A stretch of 36,466 bases of DNA, taken from contig JAICIO010000052.1 in NCBI GenBank assembly GCA_025924315.1, positions 1-36,466 of the forward strand. The letters run 5' to 3'. Below, piece by piece: positions 25,703-35,128 of this stretch; position 1 is the stretch's first letter; every line of letters starts with the position of its first letter. Origin of the DNA: Phycisphaerae bacterium. GTDB lineage: Bacteria; Planctomycetota; Phycisphaerae; Tepidisphaerales; Tepidisphaeraceae. The translations under genes and the position numbers were made by a program. Under the pieces are notes generated by a model. That model ran no database searches. It was not told the origin of the DNA and saw only the letters and a list, made by a program, of their open reading frames with translations.

Positions 25703-26596
25703 ATGAGTCTCGTCTCGCGATATCTCGATCCGGCCGTCATCGAGCGGCTCAATCAGCTCCAGCTTTCCGCGCGCAGCGTGGTCGAAGGCAATACCACCGG
25801 TCTGCACAGAAGCCCGGTGAAAGGCGCCAGCATCGAGTTCCGCCAACATCGCTTTTACGTCCCCGGCGACGAACCGCGTCGGCTGGATTGGCGCGTGCTC
25901 GCGCGGACGAACAAGCCGTTCATCAAGGAATATGACGAAGAGACAAACCTTCGCTGCGTGCTGATGCTCGACAGCAGCGGGTCGATGGCCTACGGCGACC
26001 GCGCGGGCTCGAAGTTCGACTATGCCGCGCGGATGGCGGCGTCGCTCGCGTATCTGATGCTTGGTCAGACCGAGAGTGTTGGCTTGGCGGCGCACTCGAA
26101 CAAGCTCGACACGTTTATCGCGCCGCACGGCGGACATGCGCAGCTCACCCGAATCATCGACGCACTCGAGCGCATCAGCCCAAGGCAGGAGTCAACGCTG
26201 CATCGCGCGATGCATGAGGTCGCGGATCGTGTTTCCCGTCGCGCTCTGATGGTGATCCTCTCGGATTTCTTCGCCCCGGCCGCACGCGTTCGGGAAGGCC
26301 TTGCACGACTGCGTCACGATCGCCATGAGGTGATCGCGATGCAGATCCTGCATCGCAACGAAGTGGACTTTCCATTCCGAAGCTGGTCCCGCTTTAAAGG
26401 TTTGGAAGGCGAACGTGCGCAGCTTTGCGAGACGGCACTCGTTCGCAAAACGTATCTCGAAAACTTCCGCCGCCACAGAAGGGAACTGGAGGAAAGCTGC
26501 CGTCTTCTGGGCGTCGAATTCGCCTCGTTCGTCACCGACGATCCGCTGATCGATTCGATGACGTCGTTTCTGCGTCGCCGACGAACTGTCGGCTAG
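25703..26596 (+). CDS. DUF58 protein with VWA-like fold (MoxR partner)
   Basis: Cytoplasmic protein of 297 residues, the usual companion of MoxR ATPases. The DUF58 signature spans about 41-80 (GASIEFRQHRFYVPGDEPRR, then LDWRVLARTNKPFIKEYDEE), followed by a VWA-type fold with an intact metal site: DSSGS (90-94), Thr165 in QESTLHRAM and Asp in ILSDFF. ATG 25703 is chosen because the domain starts a few residues later (MSLVSRYLDPAVIERL); the frame is open to a TTG at 25643. No clear Shine-Dalgarno sequence is seen. In studied systems MoxR and DUF58/VWA proteins work as a chaperone pair. The MoxR gene here is 9 kb upstream. Confidence 0.93.
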   Translation: MSLVSRYLDPAVIERLNQLQLSARSVVEGNTTGLHRSPVKGASIEFRQHRFYVPGDEPRRLDWRVLARTNKPFIKEYDEETNLRCVLMLDSSGSMAYGDRAGSKFDYAARMAASLAYLMLGQTESVGLAAHSNKLDTFIAPHGGHAQLTRIIDALERISPRQESTLHRAMHEVADRVSRRALMVILSDFFAPAARVREGLARLRHDRHEVIAMQILHRNEVDFPFRSWSRFKGLEGERAQLCETALVRKTYLENFRRHRRELEESCRLLGVEFASFVTDDPLIDSMTSFLRRRRTVG

Positions 26597-26603
26597 GAGA
26601 AGT

Positions 26604-26659
26604 TGGTGATTGGTGATTGGTGCATGACAAAAGCATCAATCACCAATTACCAATCACCA
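26604..26659. repeat. Inverted repeat abutting the start codon of the BatA-like gene
   Basis: 19-bp arms 26604-26622 and 26641-26659 (TGGTGATTGGTGATTGGTG) pair at 18 of 19 positions over an 18-nt loop. The last base of the right arm is the A of the ATG at 26659. It leaves no visible ribosome site, so folding of the mRNA could hide the start. Confidence 0.85.
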
Positions 26660-28806
26660 TGTTTCTCAACCCCCTCATGCTCGCAGGCATCGGCGGCGCA
26701 GTGTTGCCGCTCGTGCTGCATTTGCTCAGCCGCGCGCGCTATCGCACCGTGGCATGGGGGGCGATGATGTTTCTCGAACCGCTCGAAGCGCAGCAGCGGC
26801 AGCACACGCGGCTCAAGCAGATCACGCTTCTGCTGGTGCGCATGGCGATCGTCGCGCTACTGGCGATTGCATTGGCCAGACCGATCGTGCACGGCACCTG
26901 GGGCACGCTCGCGGAAGAGGGTCGCGTCAGCGCAGTCGTCGTCCTCGATCGCTCCGCATCGCTCGCGTACGAGGAGAACGGCCGCCCGCGCATGGAAATC
27001 GCCAAGCAGGCGGTGTCGAACATTCTGTCGAACCTGCGCCGTGGCGATGAAGTCTCGCTCATCCTGATGGGTGGCGAAAAGACGAATGCGGACGTCGTCG
27101 CGAGCAGCGATCTTCAGTCGCTCACCTCGCGGCTCGCGGATCTGTCGCCCTCTTCCGGCAAAGCCGACATTGCCTCGGCTCTCACACAGGCGATGCGCAT
27201 CTTCAATCGCGACAAGAGCAACAATCGAGAGTTGTACCTTGTGTGTGATCGACAGGCGGCGAGCTGGCAGCAGATTAACGACGCGTTCACCGCGTCCTGG
27301 AACAAGGCACGCGAATCGATGGGCGTCGCGCCGCGGTTTGTGGTGGTGCCGGTCGGCGGCGAAGAACGCGACAACGCGCTGATCGAGCAGGTCGTGCCCC
27401 TAAGCAACCCAATCGTTCGCGATCTGCCGACGGACTTTGAGATCCGCATCCGCAACATCGGCAAGACTCCGAGATCCGCGATGCCGGTGACGCTTTCGGT
27501 TGGCGGCAAAGAGGTCTTCCGCACGACGACGAGCCTCGGTCCGGACTCATCCGCGTCGATCGTCGCGACCGTGAAGCTGAGCACGATCGGTTCCCAGATT
27601 CTCTCGGCGCATATCACAAGCGCAGGTTACACCGCCGACGATTCGTTCGACCTCGCGTCGGATGTGGTCGATCCAATCCCCGTGCTGCTGATCAGCGGCG
27701 ACGAGCGCGAAGGCGCGTTTCGCAGCGAATCGGATTACGCGCGGCTCGCGCTGGCGCCGTTCAAGACCGTCGGCGAAAAAGGCCCCGATCCTGCGACCGT
27801 TACGGTGCTTCCATCGGACCAATGGCCGAAAGAAGGGCTCGACAACTTTCGCGTCGTGATCGTCGCGAACGTCGCGCGGCTCGCGCCGGCGCGGATCAAA
27901 GAGTTGGAGGAATTCATCTACAGCGGCGGCGGGGTGCTCTTCTCGGTCGGTAATCTCACGCGTCCCGAGGCGTACAACTCAACCCTCTTTCGCGACCGCG
28001 CCGGGCCGCTGCCGGCGGCGCTTTCGGCGCCGGCGACGTCGCTTCCGAGCGAAGGCACGACGATCGGGTCGCTGCAGATCGATCATCCGATATTCGGATT
28101 TCTCAAGGGCCGCATCGATCTCATCCCCGCGATGGCCTTTGCGCGGTATTGCCCGGCTGACGCCAGCGGCAGCGACGCGCGCGTCATCGCAACCTTCAAA
28201 ACCGGCGATCCATTTCTGATCGAGCGCACCTACGGCCGCGGGCGCGTTCTGCTCGACACGACGACGCTCGACGCCGACTGGAACACGCTACCGCTGACGA
28301 ACTTTTATCTGCCGATGCTGCAGTCCTGCGTCCGCTATCTTGCGTCCGCCAATGCGGTGAATCGAAATCTCTCGCCCGGCGAGCCAATCCTGGCGACGTT
28401 CGATGATGCGATCGAGAACAAGGCGACGGTTGTGCGCCCCGATGGCGCGAGCGAGGTCGATCTGGCGCGCATCGGCGATCGGCTCGAAGCGCGCTTTGAC
28501 GACACGAGCGAGCCGGGAAGGTATTCGATCAAAGTAAAAACGAAGTCCGGCGAGCAGCGTGTGAACTTCGTCGTTGCCACGCCGCGCGAGGAATCCGATC
28601 TCACGCCGCTGGATGAAGCGAAGTGGCAGTCGCTGTCGAAGTCGCTGCACTTCACGCGGATCGATCCCGATCGCGAGAAACTCGCGGCCGCGATCAGTGG
28701 AGGCCGCAGCGGGCGCGAGCTGTGGATGACGATGCTCGCGTGCGTCGCGGCGCTTGCGATCGGAGAGTTGATGCTCGCGCGGCTCTGGACACAGGAGGCC
28801 GCATGA
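26659..28806 (+). CDS. BatA-like membrane protein with VWA domain
   Basis: 715 residues. The N-terminus FLNPLMLAGIGGAVLPLVLHLLSR with WGAMMFLEP is the BatA/PF07584 signature (given in part), followed by a second membrane segment (about 55-75). A periplasm-facing VWA domain follows with metal site DRSAS (97-101), then a CARDB-like beta region (about 250-330; IRNIGKTPRSAMPVTLSVGG) and a glutamine-amidotransferase-like region (about 340-540), ending in one more membrane segment near the C-terminus (LWMTMLACVAALAIGELMLA). The start is ATG 26659; the frame is open to a TTG at 26617, but that stretch is the palindromic repeat. It overlaps the next gene by ATGA. It is likely an assembly or stress protein working with MoxR/DUF58. 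Confidence 0.92.
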   Translation: MFLNPLMLAGIGGAVLPLVLHLLSRARYRTVAWGAMMFLEPLEAQQRQHTRLKQITLLLVRMAIVALLAIALARPIVHGTWGTLAEEGRVSAVVVLDRSASLAYEENGRPRMEIAKQAVSNILSNLRRGDEVSLILMGGEKTNADVVASSDLQSLTSRLADLSPSSGKADIASALTQAMRIFNRDKSNNRELYLVCDRQAASWQQINDAFTASWNKARESMGVAPRFVVVPVGGEERDNALIEQVVPLSNPIVRDLPTDFEIRIRNIGKTPRSAMPVTLSVGGKEVFRTTTSLGPDSSASIVATVKLSTIGSQILSAHITSAGYTADDSFDLASDVVDPIPVLLISGDEREGAFRSESDYARLALAPFKTVGEKGPDPATVTVLPSDQWPKEGLDNFRVVIVANVARLAPARIKELEEFIYSGGGVLFSVGNLTRPEAYNSTLFRDRAGPLPAALSAPATSLPSEGTTIGSLQIDHPIFGFLKGRIDLIPAMAFARYCPADASGSDARVIATFKTGDPFLIERTYGRGRVLLDTTTLDADWNTLPLTNFYLPMLQSCVRYLASANAVNRNLSPGEPILATFDDAIENKATVVRPDGASEVDLARIGDRLEARFDDTSEPGRYSIKVKTKSGEQRVNFVVATPREESDLTPLDEAKWQSLSKSLHFTRIDPDREKLAAAISGGRSGRELWMTMLACVAALAIGELMLARLWTQEAA

Positions 28807-31427
28807 ACATCGGCCGCTTGCTTCTCAATTCACCGAACTTGCTCCCCGCAGTGCTGATCGCGGCGGGATTGGTGTTTATCGTCGTTCTGTGGCTCTATCC
28901 TCCGCAGGTGCGATTGCTGCCGGCGCGGTTTCGGTGGATTCTGCCGGGCCTTCGCGTGCTGGCGCTGCTGGCGCTTGCGTCTGCGATCCTGCGTCCGGTA
29001 ATGATTCGCCCGCGAACGGCCAGCGAGCAAGGCGCGATCGCGGTCATTGTCGATTCGTCGAAGAGCATGAGCGTGGTCGATTCCGGCCGCACGCCCGCGC
29101 AGCTCGTCGCGCTCGCGGATGCAATGGGTCAGCTTCCCCCGGACACGCGCGCGACTCAGCTCTCGCAGATGATCCAGTCGTGGATGGCGCTTCGTCCACT
29201 GGTGGAGGACCTGGCGCTGGCGCGCACGGCGCTCGATTATGCGAAGCTGACGGGACAGGGCGTAGAGAGCGCGCAGCAGCGCGTCCGCACGAGCGGCGCC
29301 GCAATGGCGAGTGCGCTGAAAGTGTTCGCGGCCGAGTCGGCCTCGATTCCCCCTGGCACGAAACTATCCGAGGTCATCAAACAGGTGCACGAGAACCTCG
29401 GACTTGAAGAAGCAAGCGCGACCGGCGCGCTGCGAACAGACGTGCAGCACCTCGGCGACATCATTCGGCAGCAGCAAGTCGCGCGCGATGAGCAGTCCTA
29501 CCAGACGAACCCCGCGGTGCGGGAGGCGTGCGATGAGCTTTCGCGCATGTCGCGGTTCGATCTGGTGCAGCGGCTGCTCTTGCGTCCGAAGACGGGTTTG
29601 CTCGCGCGACTCGGGGCTGAAGCGCCGATCATCGCGTTTTCGCTGAATGAAAAGCTCTCGCCCATTCCCATCGCGACACAGAATGGGGTCGCCAGCGCTC
29701 TGCCGATGAGGCCGGTTGGATTACGCAGCGATCTGACGGGCGGGTTACGCGATCTGCAGGATCAGCTGCGCGGGCAGACCGTGCAGGCGATATTGCTTTT
29801 CTCCGACGGTCGGCAAGTCGGTGGCGAAGCGCAACCCGCGGCGGCGGGGTCCGTCCTCGGTGCGCCGTTATTTGCCGTGTCCGCGGGTGGACAGATCAAG
29901 CGCGACATCGCACTGACGCGGCTCTCGATTCCGGCGAGTCAGTATGTTGGTGAAACGATCACTGTCCGCGCGGACGTCCGCGGGATCGGTTTTCGCGGCT
30001 CGATGCTCGACGTAAAGCTCGATGCGGGTGAGGTGCATGATTCGCGGCGCGTCGCGCTCGACGATCGTCAGCAAGCGACGATAGAGTTTCCGCTCAAGCT
30101 CACGACGCCGGGCGTTGAAAAAGTTCGGGTGAGCATCCCGCCCCAGGAAGGCGAGGCCGCCCTGGACAACAACGCGATCGAGCGGTCGCTGAAAGTGCTC
30201 GCGGACAAGGTGCGTGTGCTGGCGCTGGCGGGGGCGCCGAGCTGGGATTTTCAGTACATCCGCAATTGCCTGAACCGCGCGAATTGGATTCGCTGCCAGG
30301 ATTACATTCTTGACGGCGGCGCACCGCTGGCGCTTTCGCGCGCACAGATCCTCGATCACGACGTCATTCTCCTGTCGGCCGTTCACGAGTCCATGCTGTC
30401 GAGCGAGCAATGGGAGGCGATTGACGAATTCACGAATAGCCGCGGGGGCACGGTCATCGTGATCGGCACCGATGAGTCCGTGCTGTCCGAGTACGCTGCG
30501 AACGAATCGCTCAACGATCTGATTCCCTATCGTCCGCGACAGAATCCGCGATGGCGAACCTGGCCGGGTGAGGACGCGTTCTTTCGGCTCGTTCCTGCGC
30601 CGGGGACCGAGAACATCGATGCGATTAAGCTGGCCGATACGCCGGCGGAGAATAAGCGGCGATGGGAGCAGTTGCCGGCGATGTTTCACTTCATGGCGTT
30701 GCCGGAACTCAAGCCGAACGCACAGGTGCTGCTGCTGGAGCGCGATTCAAATTCGGCGGTGCTCACCGACAGCCGCGTCGGTTCGGGTCGTGTGATGTTC
30801 TTCGGCGCCGATGAAACGTGGCGGTGGCGGGCGAAGATCGGCGAGCGGGATCAGGACCGATTCTGGTTGCAGCTGCTGCGTTACGCGGTTGAAGAGCCGT
30901 ACGCACTGCATGACGGCGATGTTGCGTTCGATCTAGATCGATTGAACGTCGCACCAGGCGAGGCGGTGCGGGCGCGCGTTCGCGCGACGACGCAGCCGTC
31001 GATCGAGATTATGCAGGACGGAAAGGATGTTCGCTCAGTGGCGATGAGCCGCGCTGGCGGTGAAGGTGCAGCCCGATTTGAGGCGACGTTGTCCGACCTG
31101 CCCGTCGGACAATACGACGTGAAGCTGCGCCTCGGCGGTGAAGCGACAAAGCTCGCGCTGCCGCTGACGGTGTCGGATGAGAGCAGTCCGGAAACGCGAA
31201 TTTTGTCCGGCGACGAAGTGCGGCTGGCGAGTCTCGTGGCGGGCACGGGCGGTGATGTCGTCCGCTTGGAAGATGCCGGTCAGCTTCCACAGCGGATTCG
31301 CGATGTCCGCGAGAAGAACGCACGGCCGATCGAGTATTCTCTCTGGGACAGCCCGTACCTGTTCTGCTTCGTGCTTGGGTGCCTCGGCACCGAATGGGCG
31401 CTTCGTAAACGATTTGGCCTCGCATGA
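28803..31427 (+). CDS. Second VWA-type membrane protein
   Basis: 874 residues. Two N-terminal membrane segments (about 13-31 and 46-63) are followed by a VWA-like region whose metal site reads DSSKS (84-88). A helical stretch (about 100-260), a second beta-rich/amidotransferase-like part (about 380-720), and a C-terminal hydrophobic segment YLFCFVLGCLGTEWALRKRF complete it. Start ATG 28803 is firm: AGGAGG lies at 28793-28798, and the ATG overlaps the upstream stop as ATGA. The open frame extends 60 codons further upstream in a different frame of the BatA-like gene and is not real there. Its stop overlaps the next start as ATGA. It is a paralogue-like partner of the preceding protein; specific role unknown. 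Confidence 0.92.
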   Translation: MNIGRLLLNSPNLLPAVLIAAGLVFIVVLWLYPPQVRLLPARFRWILPGLRVLALLALASAILRPVMIRPRTASEQGAIAVIVDSSKSMSVVDSGRTPAQLVALADAMGQLPPDTRATQLSQMIQSWMALRPLVEDLALARTALDYAKLTGQGVESAQQRVRTSGAAMASALKVFAAESASIPPGTKLSEVIKQVHENLGLEEASATGALRTDVQHLGDIIRQQQVARDEQSYQTNPAVREACDELSRMSRFDLVQRLLLRPKTGLLARLGAEAPIIAFSLNEKLSPIPIATQNGVASALPMRPVGLRSDLTGGLRDLQDQLRGQTVQAILLFSDGRQVGGEAQPAAAGSVLGAPLFAVSAGGQIKRDIALTRLSIPASQYVGETITVRADVRGIGFRGSMLDVKLDAGEVHDSRRVALDDRQQATIEFPLKLTTPGVEKVRVSIPPQEGEAALDNNAIERSLKVLADKVRVLALAGAPSWDFQYIRNCLNRANWIRCQDYILDGGAPLALSRAQILDHDVILLSAVHESMLSSEQWEAIDEFTNSRGGTVIVIGTDESVLSEYAANESLNDLIPYRPRQNPRWRTWPGEDAFFRLVPAPGTENIDAIKLADTPAENKRRWEQLPAMFHFMALPELKPNAQVLLLERDSNSAVLTDSRVGSGRVMFFGADETWRWRAKIGERDQDRFWLQLLRYAVEEPYALHDGDVAFDLDRLNVAPGEAVRARVRATTQPSIEIMQDGKDVRSVAMSRAGGEGAARFEATLSDLPVGQYDVKLRLGGEATKLALPLTVSDESSPETRILSGDEVRLASLVAGTGGDVVRLEDAGQLPQRIRDVREKNARPIEYSLWDSPYLFCFVLGCLGTEWALRKRFGLA

Positions 31428-34400
31428 CGATGACGATCGGCGCCATCACGTCTCTTCCGCCGGCGGTTCACAATTATGTGAGCGGCTTCGTCACGCGCCA
31501 GCGGCGGATCGACGCGCTGCGCGCGATCGGCGTTGCCCTGAGCTGCGCGTTCGTGTGGATCATGTGGTGGGCGCTCTTCGATCGGTTCTTCCAGTTCCCG
31601 CAGAACGTGCGAACGGCGCTGCTCGGGCTCAACCTGCTCGCGGTGATCGTCATTTGCTGGCGGCCGATGCGCGCGCTCATTCGCCGCGAGATGAGCTGGG
31701 CGATAGCTTCGATGCAGATCGAGCGGCGAAATCCGAAGTTCGGCGAGCGACTGCTCACGATTACCTCGCAGTTGCTCTCACCCGTGGGCCATCGCGGATC
31801 GCCGGAGATGCTGGATCAGTTGCTCCATGAAGTGGCGGTGGAGACCTCGAGCGATCGGCCGGAGAAGCTGCTGCCCCTGTCGCTGGCGCTGCGACCCTGG
31901 ATCGTCGTGCTGTCGCTCGCGTTTATCGCGGTGGCGCTCTCGTTCATCTCGTGGATAGACATGCCGACGCTTTTGCTCCGGGAGGTGCTTCCGCTGGCGA
32001 ACATTCGGCCGGCGACCACGACGCATCTCGACGTGAAGCCGGGGAATTCTGAGGTGATCGAAGGCCAGCCGCTGCGGATTACCGTTGCGCCGCAGCGCCT
32101 CGGCGATTCCGGCATCACGTTGCGTACGAGCACCGACCGCAAAACCTGGACGAGCTTTGCGATGCCTTATGCGAGCGAGGGGCTTTACGCGTTCACGATT
32201 CCGTCGATCGATCGCGATTTGAATTACGAAGTCGCGGGTGGAGATGCGGAAAGCGAAACGTACTCGGTGAGCGTGCTGCGCCGGCCGGTGGTGACGAAGT
32301 ATGAGCTGGAATACGCGTACCCCGCGTATCTCAATCTGCCGAAGCAGACCGTGACGAACACCGACGGCGCGGTGGAAGCCCCGATGGGCACGGAAGCGAC
32401 GCTTCGAATCACCGCGAGCGAGCCACTCCAGTCGGCGGTGATGGTGCTCGGCGATGAGCGCATCGTGACGGAACCGGAGAGCGATCCCGCCGTTCGACAG
32501 GCGCGATTCATTGTGCGCGCGACGGGCAAATACGACCTGGAGCTCGTCAGCTCGCACAATATTCCCAGCGCCGGCCCGACCGGTCTGCCGATTCGCGCGA
32601 TCACGGATCATCCGCCGGTCGTGAGCCTGCAATTGCCTTCGACGGATGCAAGGCTCCATCCACGCGATTCGCTCGCGGTGCCGTACCAGGCGGCCGATGA
32701 TTACGCGCTCGCATCGCTCGATGCGAACGTACAGGTGAATGGCTCGGTTCTTCGCGACATGAGCATTCCCGTTTCGACGAACGTAAAGGAACAGGATGGC
32801 GTGTTCAGCCTCGATCTATCGGCACTCGACGTGTCGATTGGCGATGTCGTTACGGTGGCGATCGAGGCGGAGGATCGTGCGGGACAACGCTCGGCGAGCC
32901 AGTTGCTTCGTGTGCTGGTGTCGCCGCAGACGATTGGGGCGAAGACGGCGAATCGCATCGAGGAGTTGCGTGAATCGGCGCGGCGCGCCGAGCGATTGAT
33001 CGCAGAGTTGGGTGCCGCGCAACAGACGATGAGGGCGCCCGCCTCCACATCGCCGAGCGATGCGCAGCCGGACGTAACCGGCACGTCGCGCCATCTGGCC
33101 AACGCCGCCGAAGCGGGACGATTGCTCTCGCGATCTTTGCTGCGTTCGATTCGTCAGAGCGATTCGTCACGGTTGTCGACGGCGCTGAGTAAGCAGATCG
33201 ACACGACGGCGCTCGTGACGGGGCAGGCGGAGCGGATTGGGGCGACGGCGAGCGCCGATCCGGCGATTCGGGCGACGCAGGCGCAGCAAGTGCAAGCGCT
33301 TGTCGATTCGGTAAAGCCGATGCAGCAGCTGTTGCAGGCGCTCGCGCACGGCGAGGCGGCCGCGGCGCTCGAGGCGGATCGCCACAACGTCGCTGCGGCG
33401 CAAAGGGCGGTGGAGCAGCGCGGCGAGCCAGCGCGAAATGAATTCCGCGAGGCGGTGGATCAGGCTCAAAAGAGCGTCGCCATGGGCGCGACGGCACTGG
33501 GACTCGATCCGGCGGCGCCGGATTTTGATGCGCAGCTTCAGCAGCGGGTGACGACGGCCGCGCAGCTTGCGGCGAGTCAGCCCGCCCCGGATGTCGGCGC
33601 GATGACGAAGCAATGGGCTAACAGCGCGAACCGCGCGGATCTGGCGCTCGATTCGCGCCTGTCGCTTCTCGCGCAGGCGGAGGCGCTGCGGCCGGATGCG
33701 CATTTTGTCTGGGCGCGCGACCTGCAACTCGCATCACACGCGGTGCAGCATCTGTCGGCGGAGGCGAGCGCGGCGCAGCCGAGTGCGCCAAAAGACCAGC
33801 AGGTCGTGCAAGCGGTTGAAACACTCGCGCACGCGCACGAGGCGACGAAGAACGCGCCGCCAGCGCCACCATCGGCTGAATCCGAGGCGGCGCGTCAGCA
33901 GCTTCGCGCGCTCGCGGGCGAGAGCGAGGGCGACGGGTCGCTCCAGAGAAACGAAAACGCGACGATGGATGCAACAGCGGCGGCGGTGTCGAAGAAATTC
34001 GATGCCGCGAAGGCGATCGATCGGGGTGCGACGACATCGCCTGGCTCGACGACGTTGCCAGCGAATTCGTCCGGCCCCGCCGAGCAGTCGCTCGGTGCGG
34101 CGCAGCAGTTGGATGAACTCGAGACGGTGGAGAAGACGCTGCGCGAGGAGACGCTTAAGGCGACCTCAGACACGCAGGCGCGGCTCGCGCAGCAGCAGGA
34201 TCAGCTGGCGGATCGGATTGAGGAGATTCGGCGGCAGCGTTCGCCGGAGCTGGGCGAGGACAGCGCGGGCGATTTCAATTCGCGCAACAAAGCGATGGCC
34301 GCGGTGCGCGCGATGCAGCAGCGCGCGGCGGCGCTGCCGCAGCAGTTTGAGGAGGCGCAGAAGGCGGCGGAGTCGGCGCGAAAGGCGCATGCGGCGGCGA

Positions 34401-35128
34401 ATGTGGCGTTCGGCGCTGACAAGGCCCAAGCGCAGGCGAATGCGGACGCAGCGGACCGCGCCGCGAGCGAGGCCGCAAAGCAGGTCGATCCCGCCGTTGC
34501 GAATTTCATGTCGTCCCGTCTGCGACAGTTCGAGCCAGAAACGAGCGGCGCGCTCAGCGCGATCGAAACGCAGCTTCGCCCCGCGATGAACGCGTTTCAG
34601 CAGGCGATGAAGGTGGGCGATGCGCCGGCCGCGAACGCGGCGGCACAGTCTGCGACCCAGGCAGTTCAAGGGCTCCGAGGACAATTGCTCGGGGCGCATG
34701 AGGCGCTCGCGGAGCCCGATCCGTTGGCGGCGGCGCAGTGGTTCGCGCGGCAGTCCGCGCGAGCGCTGGCGCAGAAGGATGCAAACCCGCAGGCGGCGCA
34801 AGTCGATCAATCGAATGCGGCCATTGCGCTTTCGCGCGCATCGGAAGTGCTGGCGCGCGAGTCGGCGACGGCGCGATTGGCGGCGCTTCCCTCGATGGCG
34901 GGGCTGTTCGCGCCGTCGTCGCCATATGAAACGGCCCCGCAGAACAACGAGATTTTGGGCTTTTTGCCGGGGCTCCCGGCGCTGCGCGACTGGACGACGT
35001 TGCGGACGCGCCCGCCGGATGAGATCAGCGCCGGCAGCCGTGAAGCGGATCCGCCTGGGTATCAGGATGCGTTGCGCGTGTACTTTGGCGCGATCAGCAA
35101 ATTGCGCGAGGGGACGGAGAGGCGATGA
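31424..35128 (+). CDS. Giant membrane-anchored coiled-coil protein (DUF4175-like)
   Basis: 1234 residues. Three membrane segments near the N-terminus (about 33-53, 63-79, 158-178) are followed by beta-sandwich modules (about 200-500; VVSLQLPSTDARLHPRDSLA; VTVAIEAEDRAGQRSASQLL) and then a long Ala/Gln/Glu-rich helical region (about 505-1140) that should form extended coiled coils (EELRESARRAERLIAELGAA). A C-terminal globular tail ends LRVYFGAISKLREG. ATG 31424 overlaps the upstream stop as ATGA, and its own stop overlaps the next ATG. The layout matches large proteins at the end of MoxR/BatA clusters in planctomycetes and some proteobacteria (DUF4175). It may be a periplasmic scaffold; function is inferred only from context. 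Confidence 0.88.
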   Translation: MTMTIGAITSLPPAVHNYVSGFVTRQRRIDALRAIGVALSCAFVWIMWWALFDRFFQFPQNVRTALLGLNLLAVIVICWRPMRALIRREMSWAIASMQIERRNPKFGERLLTITSQLLSPVGHRGSPEMLDQLLHEVAVETSSDRPEKLLPLSLALRPWIVVLSLAFIAVALSFISWIDMPTLLLREVLPLANIRPATTTHLDVKPGNSEVIEGQPLRITVAPQRLGDSGITLRTSTDRKTWTSFAMPYASEGLYAFTIPSIDRDLNYEVAGGDAESETYSVSVLRRPVVTKYELEYAYPAYLNLPKQTVTNTDGAVEAPMGTEATLRITASEPLQSAVMVLGDERIVTEPESDPAVRQARFIVRATGKYDLELVSSHNIPSAGPTGLPIRAITDHPPVVSLQLPSTDARLHPRDSLAVPYQAADDYALASLDANVQVNGSVLRDMSIPVSTNVKEQDGVFSLDLSALDVSIGDVVTVAIEAEDRAGQRSASQLLRVLVSPQTIGAKTANRIEELRESARRAERLIAELGAAQQTMRAPASTSPSDAQPDVTGTSRHLANAAEAGRLLSRSLLRSIRQSDSSRLSTALSKQIDTTALVTGQAERIGATASADPAIRATQAQQVQALVDSVKPMQQLLQALAHGEAAAALEADRHNVAAAQRAVEQRGEPARNEFREAVDQAQKSVAMGATALGLDPAAPDFDAQLQQRVTTAAQLAASQPAPDVGAMTKQWANSANRADLALDSRLSLLAQAEALRPDAHFVWARDLQLASHAVQHLSAEASAAQPSAPKDQQVVQAVETLAHAHEATKNAPPAPPSAESEAARQQLRALAGESEGDGSLQRNENATMDATAAAVSKKFDAAKAIDRGATTSPGSTTLPANSSGPAEQSLGAAQQLDELETVEKTLREETLKATSDTQARLAQQQDQLADRIEEIRRQRSPELGEDSAGDFNSRNKAMAAVRAMQQRAAALPQQFEEAQKAAESARKAHAAANVAFGADKAQAQANADAADRAASEAAKQVDPAVANFMSSRLRQFEPETSGALSAIETQLRPAMNAFQQAMKVGDAPAANAAAQSATQAVQGLRGQLLGAHEALAEPDPLAAAQWFARQSARALAQKDANPQAAQVDQSNAAIALSRASEVLARESATARLAALPSMAGLFAPSSPYETAPQNNEILGFLPGLPALRDWTTLRTRPPDEISAGSREADPPGYQDALRVYFGAISKLREGTERR

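Noticed and set aside
28623-28802. N-terminal 60-codon extension of the second VWA membrane protein
   Set aside because: It overlaps the BatA-like gene out of frame, is Arg/Asp-rich, and a strong AGGAGG plus ATGA overlap fixes the start at 28803.
33696-34589. 297-codon plus-strand frame inside the coiled-coil gene
   Set aside because: Almost entirely Arg, an out-of-frame reading of Ala/Gln/Glu-rich coiled-coil codons.
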